Shown here: positions 61,626 through 64,000 of the stretch, one piece after another | How the letters are laid out: each line of letters starts with the position of its first letter | How positions within the stretch are numbered: position 1 is the stretch's first letter | NCBI RefSeq assembly: GCF_001640805.2 | Contig: NC_066844.1 | Location: forward strand, 11,040,863-11,104,862 | Direction: 5' to 3' | Source: Lates calcarifer | Lineage: Eukaryota; Chordata; Actinopteri; Centropomidae | Length of the DNA: 64,000 nucleotides | Made by a program: the position numbers and the translations under genes | The notes under the pieces: generated by a model | Seen by the model: only the letters and a program-made list of their open reading frames with translations | Database searches by the model: none | What the model was told of the DNA's origin: nothing

Positions 61626-64000
61626 TGTGAGTGAGCGAAAACAAGCTCTCAAGTCGCTGGACAGCTTTTTCATTTGGTACTCTCCAAGATGTGGAGGTGT
61701 GCAAGGTAGAGAGAGTGGGATAGAAATTGGTGGAGGTGGTGGTGTGGGGACATGGGGAGTGCTGGTATTGGTGGTTTGTGTTTCTGTTATGAACAGAATG
61801 CTGTGAAACAGGAACAAACTCAATTTCAAGCCCGGAGTCCTCGAGGAGAAGCACTTGGTCCCTCCACCCGCCTCCTCCACCAAATGAAGACTTTAACCTC
61901 TTCACTGCTGCAGACTTTTTTGTCAGAGCTCTCTTGCAGGACCCTCTCACTTTAGAACTACCTCACATCAAGGTGTTCTGAAGGTTAGCTACAACCCTGA
62001 AAAATAGGCCTTGTTTCACTCCATCTGTTGTGTGACTTCATTGAGAAGCAACCTTTTTAGCTCATTGTCATTACAAACCTGAGAATTAGGTTGAAGAAGT
62101 CAGCTGCAAAAACAAAAGCCTTGCCAAGAAGGTGGAGGTGGGATGTAGAGAGAAAGAGAATTGGTGCTCACTTCTGTTTTCCTGCATGTTAGATGAGAAG
62201 AAGTTGGGGAATGGGGGTGGAGGGTGTGTGGGGTAAAGCGCTAATTACTGCCTGTCCTCTGTTTTATTCACACAGTTCCTGCCACATTAAAGCAAAGCAC
62301 CAGACATTCTACTAAACCCTATTACTTGTATACAAGTCATAATTCAGACAACTAGAGCAAATTAGATAAATGACTCCCACCACCTTCAAAGACAGGGATT
62401 TCTCATTTGGGTGGAAATTAAATTAATACCACTGGGAATGGCTTGTGAATCATCACATGGTCCGCTGTGATGATAATACACCACCTCACATGTTTTTCCG
62501 AATCAGGGAGGGGATATATTTGTCTTTTTTTCTTGTTCTTTAATAATAACAGTATAGCAGAGCAAAATTCCCTCAGTGTGTTGAAGAATTATTAAATCCA
62601 CTTGCGCCTGTACACTGCTTTCATTATGTCACTTTGGTGGGCTGATGAAGAGCACTCAGTGGAGTGTCATCAGCGGCATCCATTTGTGACCTTGGCTATA
62701 GCGTGAGGGGCCACCGCATCATCGATAGGAGACAACGGGATGTCGGCGCCCTGAGGGAGGGAGAGGCTGAGAGAAGGCTGGTATATGGGGGAGGGATGGA
62801 TGGAGGGATGAGAGGATGGTGGCACTGCCATCTGTCTGTGTGTTCTGACCCACTGCCCTCCTCAGCGGCCCAATGCCCAAATTAGGAGAAGTGACACACT
62901 AGCTAATTGCAACACGTGAGTGTTTGTGTGTCTGTGTTTGTGTGAAAAGCAACAGTCTTTGCACAGAGAAATTAGAAGATCATGAGGCTCCACTTGGCAA
63001 GATTTTTATGGAAAAATACTCCTGTCTTATTAGCCTAAATCATGAAGCTGCAGCAGACAATATTTTACACAAATCCCATTTGCCTCTATGAATTGTCGGT
63101 GTAGACACTTCTTGACCCATAGGATGTAACAAATCAACACTTAATAGCAAAACACAGAACCATCTATAAAAGCGGCAACAAAGCACTGTTTAAATGAGCA
63201 TCCTGTGTGCAGTTTACTGTCAATGTTTCAAGAGTTCTTGCTATTGAAGTTCATTATTTACAGAATGGCTGACTTCTGCTATTTGGAGTCACCAAAGAGA
63301 CAGACTGCCTGGAATAGTTTTAATAAAGTGATCTGCAAAATCAGTGATTTGTTTTTTTGGGACATCATTTGTGTTAAAGCCCTGTCAGCACACATAGGTA
63401 TTTTCAGTTATTGTGGCTAATTACTGTCTTACTGATCTTTTTTCAGACTGAAGCTGTGCACAGGTATGGTGAGAGTTTGTTAAAGTCATCCAGTTTTGAT
63501 CACTTAAGGCTGCGTTAATTTGTATTTATACAAAAATTATACTATATATTAACATTAAATCAGCATAGTTCTGTAGTGGTTGGGCAACCACTTTTGTCCA
63601 GGCTGAAGTAAAAACTGAAAGGATTATGAGTAGATTTTTACATCCAGAGTAAACAACTTCTTGTTAACACATTAACCAGCAGGACTTCAAACTGTCCCAT
63701 CAATATCCTAAAATATGTCTAGAAATGGTAATGGAGCTTCAGCTCTTGTATATTTGCAGGTGAGAAGCGTAGGTTCTATTTTTGTGATGTTTATTTGTCA
63801 CACCCCCAGTGTGTAAAGACCTTAAGAGTGCAGACACAGTTTTCAGAGTGCAAATGCCAAAAGTCACTTGTCAGCCAAAGTGTGTGGGTGGTAGTTTGTT
63901 TATGTAAGTGGTGCTTTCTCAGCCATGATAGTCACTTACCACATATTAAAAACTAAATTTAATCTCATAATTTCCTTTTTGTTAGTGGACTAAGAAACAT

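Larger units (their letters stand above)
41168..64000 (+). other. Presumed first intron, extending past the window
   Basis: After the donor at 41168 no second exon that I can identify with the same protein family appears before the window ends, so the interval is best read as a large first intron. It holds microsatellites (44950-44990 and many CA/GT tracts), family A and B MITE copies, a hAT-like repeat, a nested SINE and several compositionally unique blocks that might be regulatory. All 60-200 residue frames, including the 197-residue minus frame at 45978-46571, lack domains and splice support. Confidence 0.5.

Noticed and set aside
1..64000. tRNA genes, rRNA, CRISPR arrays, operons, phage genes
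   Set aside because: No cloverleaf with intact A and B boxes outside the SINE, no spaced repeats, and the DNA is clearly vertebrate nuclear.

Overview
The window is nuclear DNA of a teleost fish, probably a percomorph-like species. The evidence is the dense (CA/GT)n microsatellites, low CpG, long gene-free stretches, and several interspersed repeat types familiar from teleost genomes: a tRNA-type SINE, several MITE-like families, a Tc1 relic, a fish-type LINE reverse transcriptase scrap and a Gmr1-like LTR retroelement. No prokaryotic gene organisation, CRISPR array or operon is present. Most open frames in the window are chance frames in AT-rich or microsatellite DNA.

Layout. 1-11.3 kb is intergenic DNA with MITE/SINE-type repeats. 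11.6-15.0 kb (minus strand) is a decayed LTR retrotransposon whose domains read gag, integrase, reverse transcriptase, the inverted pol order of the Gmr1 group. It is interrupted by an AT-rich insertion of about 450 bp, and a 110-bp direct repeat lies outside each end. 17190-18574 is a Tc1/mariner relic with TA duplications and 31-bp terminal inverted repeats. 18.6-40 kb is intergenic repeat-bearing DNA with a LINE RT fragment at 31.57-32.12 kb.

About 40.65-41.17 kb holds the only convincing host gene part. It is a locally CpG-richer promoter region with an inverted CCAAT box, a GA-rich leader, and a first coding exon (ATG at 41080, donor after 41167, phase 1) encoding a signal peptide. The protein start and splice phase are compatible with an UNC5-type netrin receptor, perhaps UNC5D, but this is a tentative inference from 29 residues. 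The remaining 23 kb is best read as part of a large first intron. Two exon-like blocks at 43.6 and 44.3 kb are in phase with exon 1 but match nothing I recognise.

The best-supported findings are the Gmr1-type domain order, the catalytic-site losses in the integrase and the Tc1 transposase, a SINE nested inside an older MITE with an exact 11-bp target duplication, and the unexplained exon-like frames. I could not confirm a new biological system.
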